A DNA stretch of 64,000 nt from FEN-1219 sp963713355 (GCA_963713355.1 CAVQLK010000008.1:310001-374000), one strand, 5' to 3'. Shown: positions 44,096 to 53,478, counted from the stretch's first letter. Notes: a model not told the origin generated them from the sequence alone. Numbers and translations: made by a program.

Positions 44096-44160
44096 GCAGT
44101 TTCGGCAATTGCTCCTGCGTTGCTCTACCTCGGGCATCCATGCCCGCGGAACAGCTGCGG

Positions 44161-44595
44161 TCAGCGCGGAGCGCTGCCGGGAGGGCCGCAGCGCCGCTCG
44201 ACCGTCGTCGTCGTGCGCTTGTCGGCGTTGTTTTCCTGAATCTCTTCCTGGACCTTTCGGCCGATCAAAGCACCGGCAGCAGCGCCGGCCGCGGTCGTGA
44301 TGTCCCGATCACCGACGTCCTTGCCGATGGCGCCGCCTACGACGGCGCCGATCGCCGTGCCGGCGATGCGGTGCTCGTCCTTCGGAGCCGCGGTCACCTG
44401 GACTTCCTCATCCCAGCACTCCTCCGCTGGAGCCGCGGCTGTGCGTACCGCCGGGGCCGCGCTCGCTGGCGCCTCCGCCTCGGTCTGCACGGCGTCGTCG
44501 GCGTCCTGCTCGCCGAGGAACTGATAGCCGAGCACTCCGCCCGCCGTCGCCACACCGATTCCGGCGACCATACCCATCAACATCGATTTAGTCAT
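44161..44595 (-). CDS. Glycine-zipper envelope protein
   Basis: A 144-residue envelope protein with an N-terminal helix (MLMGMVAGIGVATAGGVLGY), a Pro/Ala/Glu linker, and a C-terminal glycine zipper IAGTAIGAVVGGAIGKDVGD and AGAAAGALIGRKVQEEIQEN, typical of the Gly-zipper 2TM/SmpA-like secreted proteins. It probably packs in the membrane or forms oligomers in the envelope. ATG 44595 has GGAGG upstream (GAAGGAGGACAAAAT). Single gene, ended by the terminator at 44062-44095. Confidence 0.83.
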   Translation of the reverse strand: MTKSMLMGMVAGIGVATAGGVLGYQFLGEQDADDAVQTEAEAPASAAPAVRTAAAPAEECWDEEVQVTAAPKDEHRIAGTAIGAVVGGAIGKDVGDRDITTAAGAAAGALIGRKVQEEIQENNADKRTTTTVERRCGPPGSAPR

Positions 44596-44699
44596 ATTTT
44601 GTCCTCCTTCTGAGGCGGCCACTGTGCCCGCGTCGAACGCCGCAGGTCCGTGACCATGGTCACGACCGCCGTGCGCGAATTTAAGGGGGAACGAGGGGG

Positions 44700-45047
44700 T
44701 TAGCGACTGTCTCGAGGTGGCGACAACGGCGGCAAGCCATGCGCGGCGCGGGCCCGGTCGCAACGCTCGTTATGTACACCGTCGACCCAGGAGGCTTGAA
44801 ATTCGCGGCAAGGAGAGGGCCGCAACGCGTGAATGACGCAGCTGACGTTTTCGCCGATGTTACCGCGCAGGGCCACGCATCGCGGCGGCTGCCGCTCGGT
44901 GCCTTGCATGACGGCGTGGTGCGCCGTCAGCATCGCTGTCAGGTGAGGCGGCGTCCCGCCGCCCGCCTCGGGCTCCGCCTCGCTCCAATGAAACGAGACT
45001 CTGAAGTGAGCGCAACAGGCGCCGCAGGTGATGCACGGGTTCAACAT
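44700..45047 (-). CDS. YkgJ-family cysteine-cluster protein
   Basis: A 115-residue protein with a Cys cluster: NPCITCGACCAHFRVSFHWS near the N-terminus, then RCVALRGN, VSCVIHALRPSPCREF and NERCDRA. This is the YkgJ pattern, thought to bind zinc or an iron-sulphur cluster. The ATG at 45047 lies only 11 bases after the stop of the nuclease-helicase, so the two are likely co-transcribed. The function of the family is not established. Confidence 0.82.
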   Translation of the reverse strand: MLNPCITCGACCAHFRVSFHWSEAEPEAGGGTPPHLTAMLTAHHAVMQGTERQPPRCVALRGNIGENVSCVIHALRPSPCREFQASWVDGVHNERCDRARAAHGLPPLSPPRDSR

Positions 45048-45058
45048 GGCGCGCGAGA

Positions 45059-48000
45059 TTACACTTCGCGCGCGCGCTCGCGGTACAAGCAAAAGGCGTT
45101 CGCGAGCCGCATCTGCTGCGGCGTTCGGCAGTCCGGCTCGAATAGGCGCGGGCTGCCGACGAGAATGCAAAGCGCCTTCGCGCGCGACGTCGCTACATTC
45201 AAGCGGTTGGCGCTGTAAAGAAAGTCCATGCCGCGCGGGGCGTCCTCGGGCGCGGACGTCGTCAGCGAGACGATGACGACGGGCGCTTGCTGGCCCTGGA
45301 ACTTGTCGACGGTGCCGATACGCAGTCCGGGTAAGCGCTCCGCGAGCGCCGTGACCTGCGCGTTGTACGGCGCGACGATCATCAAATCGGCGCTCGACAG
45401 CGGTGCCTCTTGGCCGTCCGCGTTGCGGTAGCGAACGCCTTTCGCCGTGAGCCCCTCGACGAGCCCGGCGATCGCGTCGACCTCCTCGAGCGCACGCGAC
45501 TGGTTCGCTTCGTGCGCGACGGGCACGTAGACGAGCCCCGCGCCGCCGAGCTTTGCGGCAGCCGTGCCGGCCGGCGCCACGACCGCCTGGCGCTCGCAGC
45601 CAGGCGCGGACGTGAGGCGTCCCTCGTAGAACGCCTCGGCCGTGAACCCGCAGATTGCAGGGTGCAGACGGCGTGTTTGGCGCAAGAACAAGCCGCGGTC
45701 GCTCGCAATGGTCTTGCTGCCGCCGAGCAAATGCTCGAGCGCCGAGGCGCCGGCACCGGGCGGATGGCTCGCCTGCTGCGGTTGCTCGAGCTGCTGCGGG
45801 TCTCCTAGCAGCACGAGGCTCTTCGCGCCGGCCGATACGGCGAGCACGTCGGCGAGCGACATTTGCCCGGCCTCGTCGATGAACAGCACGTCGACGCTGT
45901 CGCGGAAGCGCTCGTTGGCCCACAGCCAAGACGTGCCGCCGAGCAGGCGATACGAGCTCGTCGCGAACAGCGAAGCGATGCGATCGTTGTTGTCGATCGC
46001 GTGCAGCGCTTCGGGGCTATCGTTCTTCGGTTTGCCTTTGTGCAAGCACTGAAAATCCGCCAGCCCTTGCTCGGCGGCGTGCTCGCAGACCGCGCGCAGC
46101 ACGTTGCGAATGGTCTCGTGGCCGACGGCCGTGACGCCGACGTTCTTCCCGGCCTTCACGAGCTCGAGAATCATGTGCGAGCCCGTGAAGGTCTTGCCGG
46201 TGCCGGGCGGACCCTGAATCGGCAGAACGCCATGATCGAGGTCGAACGCGAGCCGGATGGCTTCGCGCACCTCGGCGTCGACCTCGCTCGAGCGCGGCGC
46301 CGCTGCGGCGGCTCGTTGCCGATCGCGCGCGCTGCGCGCTGCGTCGAGCGCGATGACGCGGGGTACCGCCAAACCGGCCGGGGGCTCCGGCGCGAGCCCG
46401 CGCGCTCCGCGCACGAAGCGCGGCGGGCGCTTCAGCAGCAGATCGCGCGCGGCGCGATGCTCTCCCTGCGCGTCGACGCCGTTGGCCGCGATCCAGCGGC
46501 CGATCTCGAGCAGAACGGCCGGCTTCGGCCGCGGCGAAACCATGCGCCGCATGAACACTCGATCGAGCTCGAGGTCCGCGAAGCGGCCCGAAAGCTCGAA
46601 GTCGACCGTGTGCGCTGCGACGTCTATGCCCACGGTCCTGCCGATGACTTGACCCGTGCCCGGCACGCAAACCTCGTCGTTGCGACGCACGTCGTGCTCC
46701 TGCGGTGGGAACGAGTAGCGATGAATCGGCTTACGAGCCGCGCCCCCGACAATGCTCTTCAGCTCGAGCCCCGCAAGCGCCGAGCGCTCGTCCTCGTAGT
46801 CCTCGAGCGGCAGCTCGAGCAGGCGGAAGTATTCCCACCAGGCCGCTTTCTCCTCGCGCCGATGCCACTCGAGCAATTGCGCCATGAGCCAGCGCGCCTG
46901 TTGCTCCTCATTGCGCTCGGCTGCGTCGACGGGCACATCGTCTAGCAGCGCCGTCATCACGCGCTGCGTCTCCTCGGCGGTTTCGGCCACCTGCTCACTG
47001 GCCTCGCCGGAGCGCAGCTCTGGCCGCTGCAGCGCTTCTCCGCTCTCGCGCTCGGCTGCCGCGCGCAGCTCCTCGAGCCAGTCGCGAAGGCGAGCGGCCG
47101 AGACGCAGTCGTCTCGGTTGTAGCGCTCGACGATCGCGATGTGCTCGACGAACTTACTCTTTGCCGGCGCAGCGTCGAGCCCGAGCTCGAGCTGCGGTTT
47201 CGCGCTGACCTGCGGCGTCGAATGCAGCCCTAAGTCCTCGCGCATCTCGATGGCCCACTCGATCGCGCGCCGGCTCGCCGTCGCGGCGCGCAGCTCCTGC
47301 TCGCGCGTGAGGCCGTAGAATTGCTCGAGGTCCTTCAGCGAGTAGGTCTCGACGCTCGCGCGCAACGAGTGCTTCACGATCGTGTGCAGGTCGACGAAGA
47401 GCTCGGCCCGTAGGATCACGTCGAGCTCGTTCTCGCGTGTCGCGTAGCGGCCGGACAGGCGCTTGAAAGCCGTCGGCTCGTAGGCGCCGAAGTGATAGAC
47501 GTGCATCGCGCGGTCCGCCTCGAACGCCGCGACGATGTGGTCGACGACTTGCTCGAACGCGCGCTTCTCCTCGGCGGCGTTCGTCGCCCAGATGGGCCTG
47601 TAGCCGCCGCGCATGTCGCTGACACCGAACAAGTACTCGCGCCCACCGTCGAGCGCCAACCGGTCCCCTTCGAGATCGAGAAAGAGATCACCGTCCGCCG
47701 GCTCCGGCAGCCGCAAAAATCCGTGCTCACCGTGGAGCGGCAGGACCTCGTGCTGACGGCTCTCGAGACGGCGCGCTTTGAGCTGGATCGCCGCTTGATC
47801 ACGGACGCGCTCGAGCGCTTCGCGCGACCCGCGTTTCGGTTTCGGCACGGCTTTCAAATTGCCGAGCCGCTCGAGCGTGTCGACGTCGAGCCGCGTCCTG
47901 AGCTCGTTGATCTGCAGCCGGCTGATACCGGCCACGAAGCAGAGGTGATCGTCGGCACGCCGGCGCGCGTTGCACTGACTCCACCAGCTGCAGACGTCGC

Positions 48001-48640
48001 AATGCTGGGCGGGCTCGGGGTAGGTGACCGCGTCGCGGAGATCGAGCGCCGTCTCGAGCCGGCGCTTCACGAGCCGATAATACGCATCGTAGTCGGCGAG
48101 CCGGTAGCTCTCGGGCACGAACTGATGGTGCGGCGCGACGACGTGCGCGTTCGCGGGCTTCTCTCCCTGCAGGCGCTCGAGCATGCTCGAGTAGACGCAC
48201 AGCTGCAGAATCGTGCCTGCGCGCGTCTCCGTCGCGAGCTTCGCGTCGGTGACCTCGTACGACCAGGCGCCGAGCTTGCTCGGGAACGCGACCTTGCGCA
48301 GGAAGTCGGCGCGCCCGTACCAGCGTTCGCTGCTGAGCGGCGCCTGATAAATGACGTCCGCGCCGTCGTGCATAGCGGCGAGCGTAGCCTCGACGTTGTC
48401 TGCGCCGGGCGCCGTGCGGATCTCGGCCACGACGAGCTTCTGCGCGCGCAGGTGGCCCAAGAAACCCGCCTCGTGCTCGCGGCCGCGCTCGGCCAGCAGC
48501 TCGACGATGGGGTCATTGCGGTGGACCTTGCGCGCGCGGCCTTCGGCGACCGCAAGATCGAGCCGGCTCAAGTGCGCGCACCCCAAGTGATTCGCGAGGT
48601 CGGTGGCGGAGAGCCGCAACAGTTCGGCGACGAGACGCAT
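45059..48640 (-). CDS. RecB-like nuclease fused to Dna2/Upf1-type helicase
   Basis: A 1193-residue fusion. The N-terminal half is a TM0106-type RecB-like nuclease: TDAKLATETRAGTILQLCVY, and a Cys cluster HCDVCSWWSQCNARRRADDH with a later Cys, able to hold an iron-sulphur cluster as in AddB/Dna2. A DEDD-like segment (GDLFLDLEGDRLA; NRDDCVSAARLRDWL) follows. The C-terminal half is a superfamily 1B helicase: Walker A QGPPGTGKTFTGSHM, Walker B DVLFIDEAGQMS, LLGDPQQLEQPQQASHP, RIGTVDKFQGQQAPVVIVSL and RLNVATSRAKALCILVG. It probably processes DNA or RNA ends. ATG 48640 is chosen because homology begins there. The YkgJ-type gene follows. Confidence 0.9.
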   Translation of the reverse strand: MRLVAELLRLSATDLANHLGCAHLSRLDLAVAEGRARKVHRNDPIVELLAERGREHEAGFLGHLRAQKLVVAEIRTAPGADNVEATLAAMHDGADVIYQAPLSSERWYGRADFLRKVAFPSKLGAWSYEVTDAKLATETRAGTILQLCVYSSMLERLQGEKPANAHVVAPHHQFVPESYRLADYDAYYRLVKRRLETALDLRDAVTYPEPAQHCDVCSWWSQCNARRRADDHLCFVAGISRLQINELRTRLDVDTLERLGNLKAVPKPKRGSREALERVRDQAAIQLKARRLESRQHEVLPLHGEHGFLRLPEPADGDLFLDLEGDRLALDGGREYLFGVSDMRGGYRPIWATNAAEEKRAFEQVVDHIVAAFEADRAMHVYHFGAYEPTAFKRLSGRYATRENELDVILRAELFVDLHTIVKHSLRASVETYSLKDLEQFYGLTREQELRAATASRRAIEWAIEMREDLGLHSTPQVSAKPQLELGLDAAPAKSKFVEHIAIVERYNRDDCVSAARLRDWLEELRAAAERESGEALQRPELRSGEASEQVAETAEETQRVMTALLDDVPVDAAERNEEQQARWLMAQLLEWHRREEKAAWWEYFRLLELPLEDYEDERSALAGLELKSIVGGAARKPIHRYSFPPQEHDVRRNDEVCVPGTGQVIGRTVGIDVAAHTVDFELSGRFADLELDRVFMRRMVSPRPKPAVLLEIGRWIAANGVDAQGEHRAARDLLLKRPPRFVRGARGLAPEPPAGLAVPRVIALDAARSARDRQRAAAAAPRSSEVDAEVREAIRLAFDLDHGVLPIQGPPGTGKTFTGSHMILELVKAGKNVGVTAVGHETIRNVLRAVCEHAAEQGLADFQCLHKGKPKNDSPEALHAIDNNDRIASLFATSSYRLLGGTSWLWANERFRDSVDVLFIDEAGQMSLADVLAVSAGAKSLVLLGDPQQLEQPQQASHPPGAGASALEHLLGGSKTIASDRGLFLRQTRRLHPAICGFTAEAFYEGRLTSAPGCERQAVVAPAGTAAAKLGGAGLVYVPVAHEANQSRALEEVDAIAGLVEGLTAKGVRYRNADGQEAPLSSADLMIVAPYNAQVTALAERLPGLRIGTVDKFQGQQAPVVIVSLTTSAPEDAPRGMDFLYSANRLNVATSRAKALCILVGSPRLFEPDCRTPQQMRLANAFCLYRERAREV

Positions 48641-48702
48641 GGCGCGATCATAATGGCGGTCACCCGCGCGTGACACCCGCGGCCGCCCACGGAGGTCAAC
48701 CC

Positions 48703-49056
48703 ATGTCCGAACCGCTACGCGCGTTGCAGCGGCGGCTCGCCGCATTCGCGGCAGCCCGCGATTGGCAGCAGTTTCACTCGCCGAAGAACCTCGCGATGGC
48801 GCTATCGGTGGAAGTCGCGGAGCTCGTCGAAGAGTTCCAATGGCTGACCGAGGAGCAGAGTCGGACGCTCGAGGCTGAGCGCCGAGAACGCGTGCGGCTC
48901 GAGCTTGCCGACGTGTTCATCTACTTGCTGCGCCTGGCGGACCGGCTCGACGTCGACCTCCTGCGCGCCGCCGACGACAAGATCGCGCAGAACGAGCGCA
49001 AGTATCCGGCCGAGCGCGTGCGCGGCGACGCGCGCAAGTACACCGAGTACGACTGA
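48703..49056 (+). CDS. MazG-like nucleotide pyrophosphohydrolase
   Basis: A 117-residue all-helical hydrolase of the MazG-like group that cleaves nucleoside triphosphates to monophosphates. Motifs: SPKNLAMALSVEVAELVEEF gives the first ExxE pair, and LELADVFIYLLRLADRL gives the ExxD metal site; KIAQNERKYP is the conserved end. GGAGG at 48691-48695 fixes ATG 48703. It is divergent from the nuclease-helicase (62 bases) and convergent with the DUF6152/GDTLVV fusion. It acts alone or in house-cleaning of modified nucleotides. Confidence 0.9.
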   Translation: MSEPLRALQRRLAAFAAARDWQQFHSPKNLAMALSVEVAELVEEFQWLTEEQSRTLEAERRERVRLELADVFIYLLRLADRLDVDLLRAADDKIAQNERKYPAERVRGDARKYTEYD

Positions 49057-49063
49057 GGCGTGA

Positions 49064-50167
49064 TTACTGCGGTCGCAGGCGCTCTTCGAGCTCGCCGCGC
49101 TCGAGCAGCTCGTTGTAGAACGGCCGGGCGTCGCAGGGCTCGCTTTCGATGAGGCCGAGCGTCGCGTCGCCGCGCTGTGAGCCGCGCGTGCGCACGATCG
49201 GCTCCGTATACAGCTTGTCGTGGACCGTCATCAGGCGCTCCATCGTCAGCCCATCGGCCGACGGCGTCCACCGCTCGACGATCCGCGTGTCGGCACCGCC
49301 GCTCATCGGATAGCCGGAGCCGTCGAGCCAGCCCGGCGTAAGGTGCGTCGTCTCGATGACGAGCGTGCGGCCCTCCCACTTGCCCGTCGAGAAGCCCATC
49401 GACGTCGGTGGCTGCTCGTCGGGCGCCGAGCGGCCGTCCATCCAGACGCGCCGCGGCGTGTTGTCCTGCATGAACACCATCAGGTAGTGCGTGCCCGCGT
49501 CGACGATCTGCATGGGATACGGCGAGCCGAAGATGCGCGGCAGCCCGGGAGGCAGGCAGCGCAGCACGTGGTCGTCGCCGAACGTGCGGGCGTCGTAGAT
49601 CGCCTTGGCTTGCGCGGTCATCGGCATCGGCTTCGGCTGGAAATCATCGACGGTGACTTGGAAGCGATACCGGTTGTCCCAGTAGCCCGTGACGTCGATC
49701 TCGTAGTCGTTCGCCTTCACGGTGTAGTCGACGTTCGGATCGGCCGTGACCTGCGTCACCGTGCCGCTGTTCGCGCAGCGTCCGAGCTGCCGGCCTTTTT
49801 CCGGCCCGGTGCCGATGTTGATGCAAGTCGCGTAGAGCTTCTTCGTGCCGTCGCGGCCCAAGTTGCCTGTCGCCGTGACTTCGAAACCCTCCTGGATCGT
49901 CTGCTCGGTCCAGTTCTCGCGCCGATACGTCGGCAGGTTGCCCGGCGGAAGCAAGGCCCAGCTCTCTGTCGAGCCGTCGGGCATCTTCATCGCGACGTCG
50001 TAGCGGATATGCGGGTTCTGCCACCAGACGCGCGTGACCTCGCCTTTGACCTCGCCTTCGAGGGCCGCGTCGAACTCCGTCGCGAATGCGTGATGGGCGA
50101 TCGCCTGCGGAGCGGCTGCCGCGGCGGCGAACGCGGCGCAGACGAGCAGTGAAGCTTGGTGACGCAT
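49064..50167 (-). CDS. Fusion of DUF6152-type and GDTLVV-motif domains (copy 6 of each)
   Basis: A 367-residue secreted fusion. Signal peptide (LLVCAAFAAAAAAPQAIAHH) then the DUF6152-type domain (about 20-130): HHAFATEFDAALEGEVKGEV, TRVWWQNPHIRYDV. The second domain has LRCLPPGLPRIFGSPYPMQI, RRVWMDGRSAPDEQPPTSMG and the hallmark STGKWEGRTLVIETTHLTP (GDTLVV reads GRTLVI), then IVERWTPSADGLTMERLMTV. The layout is the same as the fusion at 19618, but the two differ widely, suggesting an old event. ATG 50167 is chosen at the signal; upstream open frame is not coding-like. It is convergent with the MazG-like gene. Confidence 0.85.
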   Translation of the reverse strand: MRHQASLLVCAAFAAAAAAPQAIAHHAFATEFDAALEGEVKGEVTRVWWQNPHIRYDVAMKMPDGSTESWALLPPGNLPTYRRENWTEQTIQEGFEVTATGNLGRDGTKKLYATCINIGTGPEKGRQLGRCANSGTVTQVTADPNVDYTVKANDYEIDVTGYWDNRYRFQVTVDDFQPKPMPMTAQAKAIYDARTFGDDHVLRCLPPGLPRIFGSPYPMQIVDAGTHYLMVFMQDNTPRRVWMDGRSAPDEQPPTSMGFSTGKWEGRTLVIETTHLTPGWLDGSGYPMSGGADTRIVERWTPSADGLTMERLMTVHDKLYTEPIVRTRGSQRGDATLGLIESEPCDARPFYNELLERGELEERLRPQ

Positions 50168-50196
50168 GGCGAAACCTCTACGGCTTGCGGCTGCGA

Positions 50197-51678
50197 TTAG
50201 TCTAGCCCCTCGCGGGCGAAGAACTCCACGAGCCGCACGAGCGCGAGCGTGTCCTGCCGGCAATAGTCGAGCAGCGCCTTGCGCAGCGCGGCGCGGCGGG
50301 TGTCCGACGTCGTCGGCGCGATAGCCTCGAAATAGGCCGTCTGTGCCGCGAGGCCGTCCTGAACGTCACCGAGCGAGGCGTAGCTCAAATCGGGCGCGAC
50401 CGTCGGCAGCACGGCCTTGATCGACCATGAGCCCTGCATGGCGGGGTGATAGTAGTGCTGGCGCGTCGGCGGATGCAGATCGACGATGCGCCCCGCGACG
50501 GCTGCGAGCGGTGCGGCAAGATCGGCGTAGCGCGCGGCGAGCTCACGCAGCACGCGCCGCTCGTACGGCGTGTAGACGACGATCGGGCCCGACGTGCCGA
50601 GCGCCGCCAGCAAGCTCTCGGCGAGCCGTCGGATCGGCGGCGCGGCGCCGAGCTCGAGGAACTCCGCGTGCTCGAGCTGACCTGCGCTCGTCTCGATGTG
50701 GCACGACCATTGGAACGGCAGCGCCTCGAACGGCCGCGTGCCCGCGAAGATCGGCACGGCGGCCGCGCAAGTTTCGAAGTCGAGGTAGTAGCGCGGAAAC
50801 GCAAGCGAGCCTACGAGCTCGCGCAGCTCGGCACCAATGTGCGGTCGCTCGAGCCGCGACTGCTGCCAGATCCGGCGCTGCGTGTCGTTTTCGAGCTTCG
50901 CTTCCGGGATGTCGCGCAGGTCGCCGTAGCCCGCGTGAATGAGCTCGTACAGCTTCTCCTTGCTGCCGCCCAGGCTGAGCACGGGAAACTTGCCCGCAGG
51001 CGGCGCGCAATGCGCGTAGAGCTCGCAGCCGTGCGGCGCGCCGCAGTGCGTGCCGACGGCGACCGCGGGCTCGTCGAGCTCGGCGAGCGTGCGCCGTGCC
51101 GTCGTGACGAGCGCGTCGATTTCCGCGAGCCGCTCCTGGACGCGTTCGCTGACGTCGGTTTCGACGAGCAGGCCTTCATAGCGATTGTCGCCCGCGTAGA
51201 CGAACTCCGGGTTCAGCGTGGCGACGGCCACGGCGCGCGGCGCGAGGCCGTTCTTCACGAGCGCCCACGCCTGGATCGCGCAATCGTCGAGATAGTGCTC
51301 TTTGACGTGCACCGACGACTTGACCTCGATGATCTTCGGCCGCGGCTCGCTGCGGTCGAGCACGTCGACGCGTACGCTGACGCCGTCGTGGTCGAACGTC
51401 GCCTCGAAGATCGGTGCGGCACCGCCGGCCGCGACCAATGCACGTGTCGCCTCGATCGCGGCCCGCAAGCCGCGGTCGAAGCCGACGAGGTGCCCGGCGC
51501 CGCGGCCGTAGAGCTGCCGCGCGATGGCGCCCACGGTGTTGCCGGTCGCGAGAAGCGCTGCCTTGTCCGCCGACGGCTCGGGAAGGAGCTCGGGCTGGTA
51601 CGTCTCGAGCCAGAGCTTCCTGCGGCACTGCGCCAGCGACAGCAGCTTGGTCTTCGAGAGGGCGATCGGCGCGCGCAT
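50197..51678 (-). CDS. RecB-like/DUF2779-type nuclease
   Basis: A 493-residue nuclease-like protein. The N-terminal PD-(D/E)XK domain has LSLAQCRRKLWLETYQPELL, SVRVDVLDRSEPRPKIIEVK (Asp...ExK) and DDCAIQAWALVKNG. A Cys group near GTHCGAPHGCELYAHC could hold a metal cluster. The C-terminal DUF2779 domain has RYYLDFETCAAAVPIFAGTR and PIVVYTPYERRVLRELAARY, with DYCRQDTLALVRLVEFF at the end; it is RNase-H/DEDD-like. Intact. It is the second such nuclease within 3 kb of the fusion helicase. Divergent from the L,D-transpeptidase. Confidence 0.86.
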   Translation of the reverse strand: MRAPIALSKTKLLSLAQCRRKLWLETYQPELLPEPSADKAALLATGNTVGAIARQLYGRGAGHLVGFDRGLRAAIEATRALVAAGGAAPIFEATFDHDGVSVRVDVLDRSEPRPKIIEVKSSVHVKEHYLDDCAIQAWALVKNGLAPRAVAVATLNPEFVYAGDNRYEGLLVETDVSERVQERLAEIDALVTTARRTLAELDEPAVAVGTHCGAPHGCELYAHCAPPAGKFPVLSLGGSKEKLYELIHAGYGDLRDIPEAKLENDTQRRIWQQSRLERPHIGAELRELVGSLAFPRYYLDFETCAAAVPIFAGTRPFEALPFQWSCHIETSAGQLEHAEFLELGAAPPIRRLAESLLAALGTSGPIVVYTPYERRVLRELAARYADLAAPLAAVAGRIVDLHPPTRQHYYHPAMQGSWSIKAVLPTVAPDLSYASLGDVQDGLAAQTAYFEAIAPTTSDTRRAALRKALLDYCRQDTLALVRLVEFFAREGLD

Positions 51679-51759
51679 GGCGGCGCAGCATGCCCGCCGC
51701 GGCGATCGCGCACAACGGGCTGCCGCCGCCGCCGAAGGAACGCTGTAAGATCGCGTCGC

Positions 51760-53400
51760 ATGCGAACGTTCATGAATTCCGCGCGCGGCGCCGCTGCCCT
51801 GGGTTGCCTGCTATGGCAGGCCGGCGCGTGGAGCCAGAATGCGACCGACGCCATCCGCACGCTCGTCGAGGAGCTGCACTCGACCGGCAGCCTCGTGGTT
51901 CACGCGGAGCCGATCGCGTCGCGAGAGCTGCTACCGCGGATCTACGAGAACCGCGAGTTCGCTCCGGCCTGGAACACACTCGAGCAGATCGACGGCTTGC
52001 TCGAGATTATCGACGCGAGCTACCGCGAAGGGCTCGATCCGAACGATTACCACGCGGCGACACTGCGTGCCGTCCGCGGCACCCTGACCGATCCCGCCGC
52101 CCTGACGCCGAGCGATCGTGCCGAGCTCGATATCTTGCTGACCGACAGCATCATCCGGCTCGGTTATCACCTGCGGTTCGGAAAGATCGATCCGAACGCC
52201 CTCAATCCGAACTGGACCTCGACGCGCGAGCTGTTCCGTGAGGATCCCGCCGACACGATCCAAGCGGCCATCGATTCGCCGTCGCTTCGCGAGTTCGCGG
52301 AGCGCGCGATTCCGCGAGGGTTTCTCTACGAGCGCCTCAAACGGGCGCTCGCCGAGTATCGGGCGCTCGAGGCGAACGGCGGTTGGCCCACGGTGCCGGC
52401 CGGCGCGACGCTGAAGCCGGATGGCACGGACATGCGTGTTCCGGCGCTCGCCGCACGGCTCGCCGTCACGGGCGAACTGGCGGCTTCAGCCGTCGTCGAC
52501 GGAACGCGTTATGACGAGACGGTCGCTACGGCCGTCCGCGTGTTCCAGGCGCGCCATGGGCTTGCGCCCGACGGCGCCGTCGGCCCGGCGACGCTCGCGG
52601 CGCTCAACGTGCCGGCCGCGGTGCGCGTCGAGCAGCTGCGCGCCAATCTCGAGCGCAGCCGCTGGGTGTTCTACGACCCCGAGAGCGAGTTCCTGGTCGC
52701 CAACATCGCGGGCTTCAATCTCTATCTCCTGCGCCGCGGCGAAGTCGTCTGGCGCACGCGCGTGCAGGTCGGCAGGCCGTATCGGCAGACACCGATTTTT
52801 CGAGCCGAGATGACCTATCTCGTCGTCAATCCCACGTGGACCGTACCGCCGACGATCTATCGCAACGACATCCTGCCCGCGGTACGGCGCGATCCGGCCT
52901 ATCTTGCGTCGCGCAGCATCGACGCCTTCGACCGCGGCGGCAAGCGCGTCGACCCGGCCGCCGTGGACTGGTCGTCGCGCACGCCTCCGTACCGGCTCGT
53001 GCAGCGGCCGGGTCCCGACAACGCGCTCGGCCGCGTCAAGTTCATGTTTCCAAACGAGCACGCGGTTTATCTGCACGACACGCCGAGCCGCGATCTGTTC
53101 GAGCGCGACAGCCGCGCCTTCAGCTCGGGCTGCATTCGCGTTGAGAATCCCTTCGAGCTCGCAGAGCAGTTGCTCGGTGCGAGCGAACGCGCGCGGCTCG
53201 ACGCCATCGTCGCGAGCGGTCGCACCCAAACGATTTTTCTCGATAAGCCGATGCCGATCATGCTGCTGTACTGGACCGCCGAGCCCGACGAGGAGGGGCG
53301 AGTGTCGTTCCTCCCCGACGTTTACAGCCGCGACGCGGCCGTCATCGCGGCGATGGCGGAGCCCTTCCGCGTGCCGGACAGCGTGCCGGACCAGCTATAG
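51760..53400 (+). CDS. YcbB/LdtD-type L,D-transpeptidase
   Basis: A 546-residue exported enzyme that makes 3-3 peptidoglycan cross-links. After a signal sequence comes a YcbB scaffold (LLPRIYENREFAPAW; YREGLDPNDYHAATLRAVR), a peptidoglycan-binding helix set (TAVRVFQARHGLAPDGAVGP) and the YkuD catalytic domain (LRRGEVVWRTRVQVGRPYRQ; FRAEMTYLVVNPTWTVPPTI). The active site FSSGCIRVENPFELAEQLL at about residue 457-475 holds the catalytic Cys, with the His in AVYLHDTPSRDLF. ATG 51760 is the natural start; the open frame back to 50446 is antisense to the nuclease. Divergent from DUF2779 (81 bases). Confidence 0.92.
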   Translation: MRTFMNSARGAAALGCLLWQAGAWSQNATDAIRTLVEELHSTGSLVVHAEPIASRELLPRIYENREFAPAWNTLEQIDGLLEIIDASYREGLDPNDYHAATLRAVRGTLTDPAALTPSDRAELDILLTDSIIRLGYHLRFGKIDPNALNPNWTSTRELFREDPADTIQAAIDSPSLREFAERAIPRGFLYERLKRALAEYRALEANGGWPTVPAGATLKPDGTDMRVPALAARLAVTGELAASAVVDGTRYDETVATAVRVFQARHGLAPDGAVGPATLAALNVPAAVRVEQLRANLERSRWVFYDPESEFLVANIAGFNLYLLRRGEVVWRTRVQVGRPYRQTPIFRAEMTYLVVNPTWTVPPTIYRNDILPAVRRDPAYLASRSIDAFDRGGKRVDPAAVDWSSRTPPYRLVQRPGPDNALGRVKFMFPNEHAVYLHDTPSRDLFERDSRAFSSGCIRVENPFELAEQLLGASERARLDAIVASGRTQTIFLDKPMPIMLLYWTAEPDEEGRVSFLPDVYSRDAAVIAAMAEPFRVPDSVPDQL

Positions 53401-53478
53401 CTAAATTGGCATCGCCGCCTGGGCTCGGCTGGTAGGATTCGGCGACGGCGGCGTATGGCCGCAATAACAACGCAACAC

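Noticed and set aside
47492..48673. Plus-strand 393-residue open frame
   Set aside because: Antisense to the nuclease half of the helicase fusion, which has complete motifs.
50446..51759. Upstream extension of the L,D-transpeptidase
   Set aside because: The stretch is antisense to the DUF2779 nuclease and lacks coding features; the signal peptide begins at 51760.
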